Source of the DNA: JABDQZ01 sp963801985
Lineage (GTDB): Bacteria; Pseudomonadota; Gammaproteobacteria; Chromatiales; Chromatiaceae
Assembly: GCA_963801985.1 (NCBI GenBank)
Contig: CAWDGV010000011.1
Span: 1 to 64,000 of the forward strand
Length of the DNA: 64,000 bases
Direction of reading: 5' to 3'
In this document: piece by piece, positions 10,303 through 18,050 of the stretch
How the letters are laid out: each line of letters starts with the position of its first letter
How positions within the stretch are numbered: the first letter of the stretch is position 1
Position numbers and translations under genes: made by a program
The notes under the pieces: model-generated
What the model was told of the DNA's origin: nothing
Database searches by the model: none
What the model saw: the letters and a program-made list of their open reading frames with translations, nothing else

Positions 10303-10530
10303 CTTTAGACCCCGGTTACAAGCACACCGGGGTGACGCTTAGTTTTACATTCCCTACTTCGGCGTTCCTGCATGTCTTAGCAGGAGTCGTCATTCCGACA
10401 TGTTTAGCAGAAGCCGTCATTCCGGCAGGCTCCTAGCCGGAATCTCTTATCTTTAGACCCCGGTTACAAGCACACCGGGGTGACGCTTTTTATTATCAAC
10501 CCAGCAAAAGCACACCGGAATGACGTAAGT
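10303..10530. repeat. REP-like hairpin cluster with a 38-bp exact direct repeat (nuoF-nuoG gap)
   Basis: Identical 38-base copies lie at 10303-10340 and 10451-10488. Each contains the hairpin ACCCCGG..CCGGGGT followed by GACG. Between them are three more hairpins of the same family (TCCTGC..GCAGGA, TTCCGAC and ATTCCGGC..GCCGGAAT), and another half copy ends at 10525. The stems differ in sequence but remain paired. No open reading frame of its own is credible in this gap. Confidence 0.85.
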
Positions 10531-10531
10531 T

Positions 10532-11809
10532 TTAACTACCTGTACCAACCATGCATTTCTTATGATCGATGTGGTACTGGAATTCATCTCTAAAATGTTT
10601 AAGCATGCCGGCAACAGGCATGGCAGCCGCATCGCCCAATGCACAAATGGTTTTACCGGCAATCTTGTCTGCCACGTCGTCCAGCAGATCAAGGTCACTC
10701 ATCTGGCCCTTGCCGTTTTCAATACGACTGACAACACGATACAGCCAGCCAGTACCTTCACGACAAGGCGTACACTGACCGCAGGATTCTTCGTAATAAA
10801 AGTACGACATACGCTCAAGCAACTTGACCATGCAGTGGCTGTCATCAATCACGACAACAGCACCAGAACCCAACATGGAACCGGCACTGGCAATGGAATC
10901 GTAGTCCATGGTCAGATCCATCATCTGCTCACCGGGTATAACCGGAGCGGATGATCCACCGGGAATAACGGCTTTCAATTTACGGCCTTCAGTTACACCA
11001 CCGGCCATTTCCAGCAGTTCGGCAAAAGGCATGCCCATCGGAACTTCAAAGTTACCCGGTTTATTGACATTGCCTGAAACAGAAAACAGCTTGCTGCCGC
11101 CACTGTTTTCAACACCCAGGTTTTTAAACCATTCGCCACCAGATGTAATGATGGACGGAATGGAAGCCAGGGTTTCGGTGTTGTTGATCACTGTCGGCTT
11201 ACCGTACAGGCCAAACATCGCCGGAAAAGGTGGTTTAAAACGTGGCTGACCTTTCTTGCCTTCAATCGATTCAAGCAAGGCGGTCTCTTCACCACAGATA
11301 TAAGCCCCGCCACCCAAATGGCTGTAGAGGTCATAATCAAAGCCGGAGCCGAGTATGTCCTTACCCAGGAAACCGGCTGCACGCGCTTCTTCCAGCGCAT
11401 GTTCAAAACGTTCGTAAGGTTCCCAGAACTCGCCACGAATATAGTTGTAGCCGGCAACAGCACCAATCGCATAACCGGCAATAACCATGCCTTCGATCAA
11501 TGCATGCGGGTTGTATCTTAAAATATCGCGGTCTTTACAGGTTCCGGGCTCACCTTCATCCGAGTTGCATACCACGTATTTATCGATGGGTGCAGCTCGG
11601 TTGATAAAGCTCCATTTCAGGCCGGTAGGAAAACCAGCCCCACCCCTGCCACGCAAGCCTGAGGCTTTGACCTGCTCAATAATCTGATCAGGTGAAATAT
11701 TTTCCTTGATGATCTTGGTTAAGGCTTCGTAACCACCTTCTTGCTGGTAGGTTTCCAGCAACCAGGGACGGTCAAGATGCATATTGCGGAAGCAGACTTC
11801 ATTTGCCAT
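10532..11809 (-). CDS. nuoF: NADH-quinone oxidoreductase subunit F (NADH/FMN binding)
   Basis: Catalytic subunit that oxidises NADH, 425 residues. The glycine-rich NADH site is GLRGRGGAGFPTGLKW near residue 50. The FMN-binding segment follows with YICGEETALLESIEG. The [4Fe-4S] N3 ligands lie in SCGQCTPCREGTGW plus a later Cys (ICALGDAAAMP). It starts five bases after nuoE ends, so the two are likely coupled. Its stop is followed at once by the repeat cluster that separates it from nuoG. Confidence 0.97.
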   Translation of the reverse strand: MANEVCFRNMHLDRPWLLETYQQEGGYEALTKIIKENISPDQIIEQVKASGLRGRGGAGFPTGLKWSFINRAAPIDKYVVCNSDEGEPGTCKDRDILRYNPHALIEGMVIAGYAIGAVAGYNYIRGEFWEPYERFEHALEEARAAGFLGKDILGSGFDYDLYSHLGGGAYICGEETALLESIEGKKGQPRFKPPFPAMFGLYGKPTVINNTETLASIPSIITSGGEWFKNLGVENSGGSKLFSVSGNVNKPGNFEVPMGMPFAELLEMAGGVTEGRKLKAVIPGGSSAPVIPGEQMMDLTMDYDSIASAGSMLGSGAVVVIDDSHCMVKLLERMSYFYYEESCGQCTPCREGTGWLYRVVSRIENGKGQMSDLDLLDDVADKIAGKTICALGDAAAMPVAGMLKHFRDEFQYHIDHKKCMVGTGS

Positions 11810-11814
11810 TGCGC

Positions 11815-12345
11815 TTACTCCAGACTGTCCAGGATAGAGTCGATCAGTTCAGGCGTGAGATTTTCATAATATTTCTCGCCAATCTGCATCATGGGCGCAC
11901 CGACACAGGCTCCCAGGCATTCGACTTCTTTTAAGGTAAAACGACCATCTTTGCTGGTTTCGCCCAGCTTGATATCCAGCTTGCCTTCCAGGTGTTGAAC
12001 GATCTCGTCAGAACCGTTGAGCATGCAGGAAATATTGGTACACATGCAGATCTTGTGTTTACCAACAGCCTTGTGTTCATACATGGAATAAAAGCTGGCC
12101 ACTTCATATACAGCAATAGGCGCCATATCCAGGTAGGCTGCAACCTTGTCCATCAACCCAGGTGTTAACCAGCCACCATTTTCATCCTGCACGATTCTCA
12201 AAGCCGCCATCACAGCAGACTGTTTCCATTCAGCAGGATACTTGGCAACCCACTTGTCGATGTCCTGACGGGTTTGCTCGGAAAACAGGGTAGTTTTATC
12301 TACAGCCGGTTTGACTGTAGCCATTGGTTCATTACGGTAACCCAT
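11815..12345 (-). CDS. nuoE: NADH-quinone oxidoreductase subunit E ([2Fe-2S])
   Basis: 24-kDa-type subunit of the NADH dehydrogenase module, 176 residues. The thioredoxin-like domain carries the four ligands of cluster N1a, seen as CMCTNISC and, further on, CLGACVGAP. The ATG at 12345 overlaps the nuoD stop (TAATG). The first seven or so residues before MATVKPAV could be excluded if translation starts at the internal Met, but the overlap favours the first ATG. Confidence 0.96.
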   Translation of the reverse strand: MGYRNEPMATVKPAVDKTTLFSEQTRQDIDKWVAKYPAEWKQSAVMAALRIVQDENGGWLTPGLMDKVAAYLDMAPIAVYEVASFYSMYEHKAVGKHKICMCTNISCMLNGSDEIVQHLEGKLDIKLGETSKDGRFTLKEVECLGACVGAPMMQIGEKYYENLTPELIDSILDSLE

Positions 12346-13598
12346 TAGCGGTCAATCTCCCCGAATACAACATCCATGGTACCGATAATTGCAACAACGT
12401 CAGCCAGCATATGTCCTTTGGACATTTCGTCCATGGCTGATAAATGAGCAAAACCCGGCGCACGAATTTTTAATCGGTAAGGTTTATTGGCACCATCAGA
12501 AACGATGTAGCTGCCAAACTCTCCTTTCGGTGCTTCTATACCGGTATACACTTCCCCCACAGGAGGACAGTAACCTTCAGTAAACAATTTGAAATGATGG
12601 ATCAAGGCCTCCATGTCATCCTTCATCTCGGTACGATTTGGAGGAGCGATCTTGTGATCATCGATCATGACCGGGCCCGGATTATTACGCAGCCATTCAA
12701 TACATTGCTTGATGATGTTGTTTGACTGGCGCATTTCCTCTACTCGCACCAGGTAACGGTCGTAACAGTCACCATTGCGGCCAACCGGAATATCAAAATC
12801 CAGCTTGTCATATACGGCGTAAGGCTGTTTTTTACGCAAATCCCATTCCACACCGGAACCGCGCAGCATCGGACCGGAAAAGCCCAGTTGCTTGGCACGC
12901 GCCGCAGAAACCCGGCCAATACCCACGGTACGCTGTTTCCAGATACGGTTTTCAGTCAGCAAAGTTTCATATTCATCCACATAACCGGGAAAACGGTTGG
13001 TGAAGTCTTCAATAAAATCAAGCAGCGAGCCCTGGCGGTTCTCATTGCGCCTGGCGGCATCCTTTTCACTGACCCAGTCAGTCACTTCGTATTGTGGCAT
13101 CTGGTCCGGAAGATCACGGTAAACACCACCGACACGGTAATAGGTAGCGTGCATACGCGCACCGGAAACGGCTTCGTAGCAATCCATCAGGTCTTCACGT
13201 TCACGGAAGCAATACAGGAATACAGTCATCGCACCGACGTCCAGTGCGTGCGTACCCAGCCACATCAGGTGATTCAAAATACGGGTAATCTCGTCGAACA
13301 TGACGCGGATATACTGTGCTCTTTCCGGTGGCTCGACACCCATCAGTTTTTCAATTGCACTGACATAACCATGTTCGTTACACATCATGGAGACATAATC
13401 CAGTCGATCCATGTAACCGATACTCTGGTTGTACGGCTTGGTTTCTGCCAGTTTTTCGGTACCGCGGTGCAACAGGCCGATGTGTGGATCGGCACGTTCA
13501 ATGACCTCTCCGTCCATCTCCAGAACGAGACGTAATACGCCATGCGCGGCTGGATGCTGCGGTCCAAAATTTAAAGTGTAATTGCGAATTTCTGGCAT
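12345..13598 (-). CDS. nuoD: NADH-quinone oxidoreductase subunit D
   Basis: 49-kDa-type subunit that, with NuoB, forms the quinone-reducing site. Landmarks are NFGPQHPAAHGVLRL near the amino end, HIGLLHRGTEKL and the C-terminal region ending MDVVFGEIDR. I start at the ATG at 13598, one base after the nuoC stop, which gives 417 residues as is usual. The longer frame upstream would add a basic stretch lying inside nuoC. NuoC and NuoD are separate here, unlike the fused NuoCD of enterobacteria. Confidence 0.96.
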   Translation of the reverse strand: MPEIRNYTLNFGPQHPAAHGVLRLVLEMDGEVIERADPHIGLLHRGTEKLAETKPYNQSIGYMDRLDYVSMMCNEHGYVSAIEKLMGVEPPERAQYIRVMFDEITRILNHLMWLGTHALDVGAMTVFLYCFREREDLMDCYEAVSGARMHATYYRVGGVYRDLPDQMPQYEVTDWVSEKDAARRNENRQGSLLDFIEDFTNRFPGYVDEYETLLTENRIWKQRTVGIGRVSAARAKQLGFSGPMLRGSGVEWDLRKKQPYAVYDKLDFDIPVGRNGDCYDRYLVRVEEMRQSNNIIKQCIEWLRNNPGPVMIDDHKIAPPNRTEMKDDMEALIHHFKLFTEGYCPPVGEVYTGIEAPKGEFGSYIVSDGANKPYRLKIRAPGFAHLSAMDEMSKGHMLADVVAIIGTMDVVFGEIDR

Positions 13599-13599
13599 C

Positions 13600-14325
13600 T
13601 TAGGAATCCGTTTTTTCTTCTGTGTCAGCACCCGCTTCAGCAGCTGGCTGATCATCAACATAACGGTTATCGTCGCGGATAACTCTTGGCACCAGGGTGC
13701 GTGGACTAATGGTTACAGGTTCGTAAACAACACGTTGCTTTTCAGCGTCATAACGCATCTCGACATGCCCTTCCAGGGGGAAATCCTTTCTGAACGGGTG
13801 CCCGATAAAACCATAATCCGTGAGGATTCTGCGCAGGTCCGGATGGCCCTTGAACATGATACCGTAGAGATCAAAAGCTTCGCGTTCAAACCAGTCAACA
13901 CCACGCCAGACATCAATGACCGAATCCACGATAGGCTTGCTCTCGTCAAGGAAAACCCGCATACGCAAACGGTGATTCATGGTGACTGACAACAGGTGAT
14001 AAACAGCGGCAAAACGTGTTTGCGGATCAAATTTGGTTGCCGAGTCCCGATCGCAACCTCGACCAAAGCCGGTGGCAGAAGCCGTATTGGTGACCCATTC
14101 ACTGTGGCCGTACTCTGAATAATCGACACCACAAACATCCATGCACTGTTCAAACTGCAGCGCCTTGTGGTCATGTAACAGGTTGGCTGTTTGCAGCAGA
14201 ACATCGGCAGCAACAGTCAAAGTCAACTCCCCCCTGAAACGATCCAGGGTGAATTCGATTTCATTATCTTCCAGCGCTTCTTCAAGCTCGTCAGCTAAAT
14301 CGTCGAGACGTTCGTTTGGCGTCAT
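13600..14325 (-). CDS. nuoC: NADH-quinone oxidoreductase subunit C
   Basis: 30-kDa-type subunit of the peripheral arm, 241 residues. The family signature is seen as ERECFDLYGI-like WFEREAFDLYGIMFKGHPDL, followed by RRILTDYGFIGHPFRKDFP. The first 40 residues are acidic and less conserved. It ends one base before nuoD and begins about 30 bases after nuoB. Length is at the upper end for stand-alone NuoC because of the acidic amino end and a C-terminal tail of about 20 residues. Confidence 0.95.
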   Translation of the reverse strand: MTPNERLDDLADELEEALEDNEIEFTLDRFRGELTLTVAADVLLQTANLLHDHKALQFEQCMDVCGVDYSEYGHSEWVTNTASATGFGRGCDRDSATKFDPQTRFAAVYHLLSVTMNHRLRMRVFLDESKPIVDSVIDVWRGVDWFEREAFDLYGIMFKGHPDLRRILTDYGFIGHPFRKDFPLEGHVEMRYDAEKQRVVYEPVTISPRTLVPRVIRDDNRYVDDQPAAEAGADTEEKTDS

Positions 14326-14354
14326 GAGTATCAGGTTTCCCGGTATTTAAATAA

Positions 14355-14831
14355 TTAGCGAGCGATGGTACTGGTTCGCTTGATCTTGTTCTGTAACTGA
14401 ATAATGCCGTAGAGCAAAGCCTCAGCCGTTGGCGGGCAACCCGGCACGTAAATATCAACCGGCACAATCCGGTCACAGCCTCGTACCACCGCATAGGAAT
14501 AATGGTAATAACCACCACCATTGGCACAGGATCCCATCGAGATCACCCAGCGGGGCTCGGCCATCTGGTCGTAAACCTTGCGTAAAGCCGGCGCCATTTT
14601 GTTAACCAGGGTACCGGCAACAATCATGACATCCGACTGACGAGGACTGGGGCGGAAAACAATACCGAAACGGTCCATATCGTAACGGGCAGCAGCGGCA
14701 TGCATCATTTCAACAGCACAGCAGGCCAGGCCAAAGGTCATCGGCCATAATGAGCCGGTTCTGGCCCAGTTGATTAACTTGTCAGCAGAAGTTGTGACGA
14801 AGCCTTTTTCGAGAACACCTTCTATTCCCAT
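14355..14831 (-). CDS. nuoB: NADH-quinone oxidoreductase subunit B ([4Fe-4S] N2)
   Basis: Subunit that holds the terminal cluster N2 beside the quinone site. The tandem cysteines appear in GLACCAVEMM, and the other ligands in SMGSCANGGG and PGCPPTAEALL. I chose the ATG at 14831 (MGIEGVLEKG), giving 158 residues and a ten-base overlap with nuoA; the longer frame from 14852 would add seven unlikely residues. The overlap suggests coupling to nuoA. Confidence 0.96.
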   Translation of the reverse strand: MGIEGVLEKGFVTTSADKLINWARTGSLWPMTFGLACCAVEMMHAAAARYDMDRFGIVFRPSPRQSDVMIVAGTLVNKMAPALRKVYDQMAEPRWVISMGSCANGGGYYHYSYAVVRGCDRIVPVDIYVPGCPPTAEALLYGIIQLQNKIKRTSTIAR

Positions 14832-15178
14832 TCCAGAGCTCCTTTTTTCCACTCGTAAATAAAGCCGATAACCAGAATCCCAAGGAATACAGCCATCGCC
14901 GTGTAACCGACGATACCGATCTTGTCGAGCACGACAGCCCAGGGGAAAAGAAATGCGATTTCGAGGTCAAAAATAATGAATAAGATAGCAACGAGGTAAT
15001 AGCGGACATCAAATTTCATACGGGCATCTTCGAAAGCCTCGAATCCGCATTCGTAGGGTGACAATTTTTCACTATCAGGCTTTCTAGGCCCCAGAACGAA
15101 ACCAATGCCGACAGCCGCAATGCCGATGAACGAACCTACCGCCAGGAAGACCAGGATTGGCAGATAGTTTTCTAACAT
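14822..15178 (-). CDS. nuoA: NADH-quinone oxidoreductase subunit A
   Basis: First gene of the complex I operon, 118 residues with three transmembrane helices. The family signature is in the loop after helix 1, SPYECGFEAFEDARMKFDVR, with the conserved Cys that reports the active/deactive state in relatives. The ATG at 15178 follows a strong ribosome binding site (GGGGAGG) with a spacing of nine bases. The longer open frame upstream is rejected because it runs through the leader hairpin. Confidence 0.96.
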   Translation of the reverse strand: MLENYLPILVFLAVGSFIGIAAVGIGFVLGPRKPDSEKLSPYECGFEAFEDARMKFDVRYYLVAILFIIFDLEIAFLFPWAVVLDKIGIVGYTAMAVFLGILVIGFIYEWKKGALEWE

Positions 15179-15194
15179 GATTGACTTACCTCCC

Positions 15195-15270
15195 CAAGAC
15201 AGGCCTTTATATTTTTTATGACCTGTGTAATCGAGCGCAAAGTCTATTGCAGGCAAGCACGCGATGTCAA
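15195..15270 (-). promoter_or_regulatory. Probable nuo operon promoter and leader hairpin
   Basis: On the minus strand, a perfect -35 box TTGACA (15265-15270) is followed after 18 bases by TAGACT (15241-15246, 4 of 6 matches), with a start expected near 15233. The leader then contains a hairpin, ACAGG..CCTGT with an A/T-rich loop (about 15197-15223), that ends just before the GGGGAGG ribosome binding site of nuoA. The hairpin could influence access to the site. Promoter assignment is by eye. Confidence 0.55.
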
Positions 15271-15329
15271 GTTGAGGCAGTTATGATTAATTGATAAAAA
15301 TCAATCACTTAAATAATTTTCGCATGCAT

Positions 15330-15362
15330 AAAAAAACAGTATCAAGTTTATGGCACTGTTTT
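15330..15362 (-). terminator. Probable intrinsic terminator before nuoA
   Basis: On the minus strand the sequence reads AAAACAGT, a 14-base loop, then ACTGTTTT continuing into a run of seven T. This would end the tpiA-secG-tRNA-Leu transcript before the nuo promoter. A second, GC-rich hairpin (CCGGGGCGACAC / GTGTTGCCCGGG, 15421-15453) lies between it and the tRNA but lacks a T run. Confidence 0.5.
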
Positions 15363-15463
15363 ACTTGGGATTGTTTGATGCAGTACAGAGGGATACTGTC
15401 ATTTAGCTTGTAAATTTTGACGCCCGGGCAACACATGGAAGTGTCGCCCCGGATGTCTGAATT

Positions 15464-15548
15464 TGGTGCCGAAGGCGGGACTTGAACCCGCACGAGCTAG
15501 CTCACTACCCCCTCAAGATAGCGTGTCTACCAATTCCACCACTTCGGC
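15464..15548 (-). tRNA. tRNA-Leu (GAG)
   Basis: On the minus strand the acceptor GCCGAAG pairs with CTTCGGC, followed by discriminator A and an encoded CCA (15464-15466). The D loop has AATTGGTAGAC and the T arm GGTTCAAGTCC. The anticodon loop contains GAG, and the long variable arm (GAGCTAGCTC region) is of the class II type expected for leucine. It lies between secG and nuoA, the same place as in many gammaproteobacteria. Confidence 0.95.
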
Positions 15549-15586
15549 AAATTCTTTAAAACGTCACAACGGTGTGCTTAACACAA

Positions 15587-15671
15587 CGTCATTATGAAAT
15601 ACATCCCTGTATTTCACCCTTCGGGCCAGCTAAAGCTGTTAAAGATGTTCCTACATCTTTTATCCGGCGTG
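15587..15671 (-). repeat. Dual GGA-hairpin element, copy A
   Basis: Intergenic element of about 85 bases in the secG 3' region, on the coding strand of secG. Hairpin 1 is AAAGATGT-AGGA-ACATCTTT. A short CAGC-TTTA-GCTG hairpin and a CCCGAAGGG turn come next. Hairpin 2 is GAAATACA-GGGA-TGTATTTC at 15596-15615, which contains a full match to the published CsrA SELEX consensus RUACARGGAUGU. In the RNA, both loops would expose GGA. The same element recurs on the plus strand at 21399, 24732 and 26560. Confidence 0.85.
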
Positions 15672-15681
15672 CTTGACTTAA

Positions 15682-15706
15682 CGTCATTCCGGCGTGCTTG
15701 TAGCCG
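15682..15706 (-). repeat. REP-like hairpin forming the end of secG
   Basis: Minus-strand reading CGGCTACAAGCACGCCGGAATGACG, seen here in parts (stem CGGC/GCCG, loop TACAAGCAC, tail GAATGACG), is the standard REP-like unit of this window. The TGA inside its TGACG tail serves as the stop codon of secG. Confidence 0.8.
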
Positions 15707-16187
15707 CTTCAACTTCTACCTGCACTTCCTCAACAACCGCAGGCACATCTGCTGCAGCCTTGTTCACATCAGCAGCTTCAACAGGAGTTTCTACAGCTGG
15801 CATATTGATTACCGGCAAATCAGATTCGGTGGCACCATCGCTATTCTCAGCAGGCATACCTGGTATCGATGGCAGGTCAGTCGCCGTTTCATCCACGGCA
15901 GGAGCCTGTTCAGCTGGAATCGCCGGTACAACATCCATGAGGCTCACGGTTTCAGTTGACTGCATCGCGTAATAAGCCAGCCACAAACTGGTAATAAAAA
16001 ACAAGGTCGCCATGACTGCCGTGGCACGACTAAGGAAGTTGGCCGAACCCTGCGAACCAAATACAGTCGCAGACGCACCGCTACCAAAAGCAGCTCCGGC
16101 ATCAGCACCTTTTCCATGCTGCATCAGAACCAGGCCTACCAGGCCTATCGCCAGGAAAAGATGAACGACTGTCAGTATTGTTTCCAT
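15684..16187 (-). CDS. secG: Preprotein translocase subunit SecG
   Basis: Small accessory subunit of the SecYEG channel in the inner membrane. The first 75 residues are a normal SecG: helix 1 (ILTVVHLFLAIGLVGLVLM), the loop QHGKGADAGAAFGSGAS with FGSQGSANFLSR, and helix 2 (MATLFFITSLWLAYY). The remaining 90 or so residues are an acidic tail rich in Ala, Val, Pro and Glu, making 167 residues in all, longer than the usual 75-130. The last residues, ATSTPE, and the stop are encoded by a REP-like hairpin, so the tail has been capped by a repeat. It follows tpiA and precedes tRNA-Leu. Confidence 0.93.
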   Translation of the reverse strand: METILTVVHLFLAIGLVGLVLMQHGKGADAGAAFGSGASATVFGSQGSANFLSRATAVMATLFFITSLWLAYYAMQSTETVSLMDVVPAIPAEQAPAVDETATDLPSIPGMPAENSDGATESDLPVINMPAVETPVEAADVNKAAADVPAVVEEVQVEVEAATSTPE

Positions 16188-16224
16188 TTTAATTTCACCG
16201 TAATTCCCGAATGTATTAACGGGA

Positions 16225-16308
16225 AGTCATTTCATTGTCATTCCGGCAAGTTATTCGCCGGAGTGGAACCTAATTCCAGCGCACTTCCTGCCGGAATGAC
16301 GATATTCA
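16225..16308. repeat. Two REP-like hairpins (tpiA-secG gap)
   Basis: The first is ATTCCGGC..GCCGGAGT (about 16232-16263). The second ends GCCGGAATGACG near 16301 with ATTCCAGC on the other arm. The last bases abut the stop codon of tpiA. They belong to the same hairpin family as elsewhere in the window. Confidence 0.75.
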
Positions 16309-17058
16309 GTTAGCTGCCTTGCCAATAGCAAGAAAATCTTCTGCCTTCAGCGATGCTCCACCGATCAGGCCACCATCAATATCTGCACACGCAAGCAGCT
16401 CTTCAGCATTGCCGGCATTCATACTGCCACCATAAAGAATCTGGATTTTATCAGCGACTTCCTGGCTTTGCTCAGCAATCATGCTGCGAATAAAAGCATG
16501 GGTTTCCTGCGCCTGTTCCGGAGTTGCAGTAACACCGGTACCGATAGCCCAGACCGGCTCGTAAGCAATGACGCCCTCTCCCAGCACATCCACGCCCAGG
16601 CGATCAATCACCGCATTGATCTGGCGACTGACAACATCTTCTGTAACGCCGGTTTCACGTTCCTGCAGAGTTTCACCGATACAGAACAAAGGAATCAGGC
16701 CCGCTTTACGGGCTGCTTCGAATTTTTCGGCAACCAGTTCATCCGACTCATTATGATAGGTTCTGCGCTCTGAGTGGCCGATAATGACATATTTGCAGTC
16801 GAAATCATTCCACATGGCACCCGCTATTTCACCGGTATAGGCACCACTATCATGAACCGAGATATCCTGACCGCCAAACGCGATAGCAGTACCAGCCAGC
16901 TGGCTGGACACGTCACCGATATAGACAGCTGGGCAACAAAGCGCCATTTCCGCTGATGTTACATCGGCAGCACCTGCCTTGATTCCATCCAGCAAAGTTT
17001 TGATACTTTCGCGGGAACCATTCATTTTCCAGTTACCAGCTACCAGTGTCTGTCGCAT
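16306..17058 (-). CDS. tpiA: Triosephosphate isomerase
   Basis: Interconverts dihydroxyacetone phosphate and glyceraldehyde 3-phosphate. The product is 250 residues with the expected landmarks: AGNWKMNG with the catalytic Lys near the amino end, the catalytic His in IIGHSERR, the catalytic Glu in YEPVWAIGTG, and the phosphate-binding ILYGGSMN and GLIGGASL. I use the ATG at 17058, which has AGGAG eight bases upstream, rather than the TTG one codon earlier. It probably shares a transcript with secG. Confidence 0.97.
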   Translation of the reverse strand: MRQTLVAGNWKMNGSRESIKTLLDGIKAGAADVTSAEMALCCPAVYIGDVSSQLAGTAIAFGGQDISVHDSGAYTGEIAGAMWNDFDCKYVIIGHSERRTYHNESDELVAEKFEAARKAGLIPLFCIGETLQERETGVTEDVVSRQINAVIDRLGVDVLGEGVIAYEPVWAIGTGVTATPEQAQETHAFIRSMIAEQSQEVADKIQILYGGSMNAGNAEELLACADIDGGLIGGASLKAEDFLAIGKAAN

Positions 17059-17140
17059 CAAGCTCTCCTAAATTCTGTTTCGATCTAATATAGTTAAGGC
17101 GCGGTACTTTACCGATGTATGCTTTTGAATTCAACAAATT

Positions 17141-17170
17141 GTCATTCCTGCACGCTTGTAGCAGGAATCT
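17141..17170. repeat. REP-like hairpin
   Basis: Single unit with stem ATTCCTGC/GCAGGAAT and an eight-to-nine-base loop (ACGCTTGTA), preceded by GTC. It sits between the 4.5S RNA gene and tpiA. Relative to the common CCGGC stem, both arms have changed together. Confidence 0.75.
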
Positions 17171-17202
17171 TCTAAACGCCTTGCTGGAAATTAAAAAAAT
17201 TT

Positions 17203-17321
17203 GGGTGGCGACCATACCAGCCACACCCCGGCACACGAACTCACTGCTGCGGCTGCTCCCTTCCGGGCCTGACCGGGTTCACAGCTAATCGTTGCGAGGG
17301 GACCAGCATGATCACCATAAC
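17203..17321 (-). ncRNA. ffs: 4.5S signal recognition particle RNA
   Basis: The minus strand carries the universally conserved SRP domain: GGTCAGGCCCGGAAGGGAGC, with the GGAA tetraloop and the asymmetric AGCAGCC loop, followed by GTGTGCCGGGGTGTGGCTGG. The flanks pair over a long distance (GGTG near 17317 with CACC near 17204), giving the long rod of a bacterial 4.5S RNA of about 115 bases. A run of T follows the CCACCC 3' end. The RNA pairs with Ffh to target nascent membrane proteins. Exact ends are estimated. Confidence 0.93.
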
Positions 17322-17329
17322 GGGGGCGG

Positions 17330-17358
17330 ATTATGCCGGAATAATTGACAAAACCCAA
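17330..17358 (-). promoter_or_regulatory. Sigma-70 promoter for the 4.5S RNA gene
   Basis: On the minus strand TTGGGT (17353-17358) and CATAAT (17330-17335) are 17 bases apart. They are followed by a GC-rich discriminator CCGCCCCC just before the RNA start, as at other stable-RNA promoters. The -35 and -10 boxes lie inside the last codons and stop of trmO. Confidence 0.6.
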
Positions 17359-18023
17359 ATCTGATCATCACGCACTTCCCAGCGAACATTAAATTTGTCC
17401 AGCAGAATGCCAAATTGGCCACCGGATTCAGCCTGCCGGTAAGCAGGCCGTGGATCAAAGGCAAGTACTTCACTAATCAGCAGCCTGAAATCTTCAACAT
17501 TAATTTCCTGCAGCTGCTGTTCAGCTGATTCTGAAAAATTTACCTGAAATACCGCTTGGGGCACTTCCATGGCATACCCGGCTGCAGCAGCCTCGATGCG
17601 ATCGACATAGGGTATATAAGGTTTGATATCCACCACCGGGGTTCCATCGACGACATCAAGACCATCGACATGGAGCAGTAGCTTCCGCTCTTTTGACTCT
17701 ATTTGCTCCAGGCGAACAACTGACAGTCCCAGGTGATTCGGTCTGAATGGAGAGCGGCTGGCAAAAACACCCACTTTGCGATTACCCCCCAACCGGGGAG
17801 GCCTGACCAGTGGACTCCAATGTTCACGCATGGCCTGGTGGAATACGAAAGTCACCCAGACATGGCTGAATTCTTCCAGCCCACTGACTGCTTCTGGCAG
17901 GTTATAGGGTGCAAGCAGCTCAATCTGACTTTTTACCCGCACCAGGCCTGGCTGCCTGGGAATCCCAAACTTCTCTTTAAATGGCGAATGAACGATACCG
18001 ATGGGTTCAAGCGAATATTTCAT
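17331..18023 (-). CDS. trmO: tRNA (N6-threonylcarbamoyladenosine(37)-N6)-methyltransferase TrmO
   Basis: Methylates N6 of t6A37 in tRNAs for Thr using S-adenosylmethionine (TsaA/YaeB/VirR-like family). The 230-residue product starts MKYSLEPIGIVHSPF, the family opening. The conserved core is ASRSPFRPNHLGLSVVRLE, and DVVDGTPVVDIKPYIPYVD closes the beta-barrel. The C-terminal third (DPRPAYRQ.. GQFGILLDKFNVRW) is the normal TrmO tail domain. Its stop overlaps the promoter of the 4.5S RNA gene, and ygiQ lies 27 bases upstream. Confidence 0.93.
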   Translation of the reverse strand: MKYSLEPIGIVHSPFKEKFGIPRQPGLVRVKSQIELLAPYNLPEAVSGLEEFSHVWVTFVFHQAMREHWSPLVRPPRLGGNRKVGVFASRSPFRPNHLGLSVVRLEQIESKERKLLLHVDGLDVVDGTPVVDIKPYIPYVDRIEAAAAGYAMEVPQAVFQVNFSESAEQQLQEINVEDFRLLISEVLAFDPRPAYRQAESGGQFGILLDKFNVRWEVRDDQIWVLSIIPA

Positions 18024-18050
18024 CGATAAAAAGCTCTTGCATGTAACCCG

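Noticed and set aside
12345..13661. Longer nuoD start at 13661
   Set aside because: The extra 21 residues are basic, not family-like, and lie within nuoC; the ATG at 13598 is one base after the nuoC stop.
15421..15453. GC-rich hairpin after tRNA-Leu(GAG) as the main terminator
   Set aside because: It lacks a T run; the hairpin at 15330-15362 with seven T is the better candidate.
15594..15959. Plus-strand frame starting MKYIPVFHPSGQL
   Set aside because: The same start appears in a minus-strand frame at 26715-26533; it is the antisense translation of the GGA-hairpin element and then runs antisense to secG.
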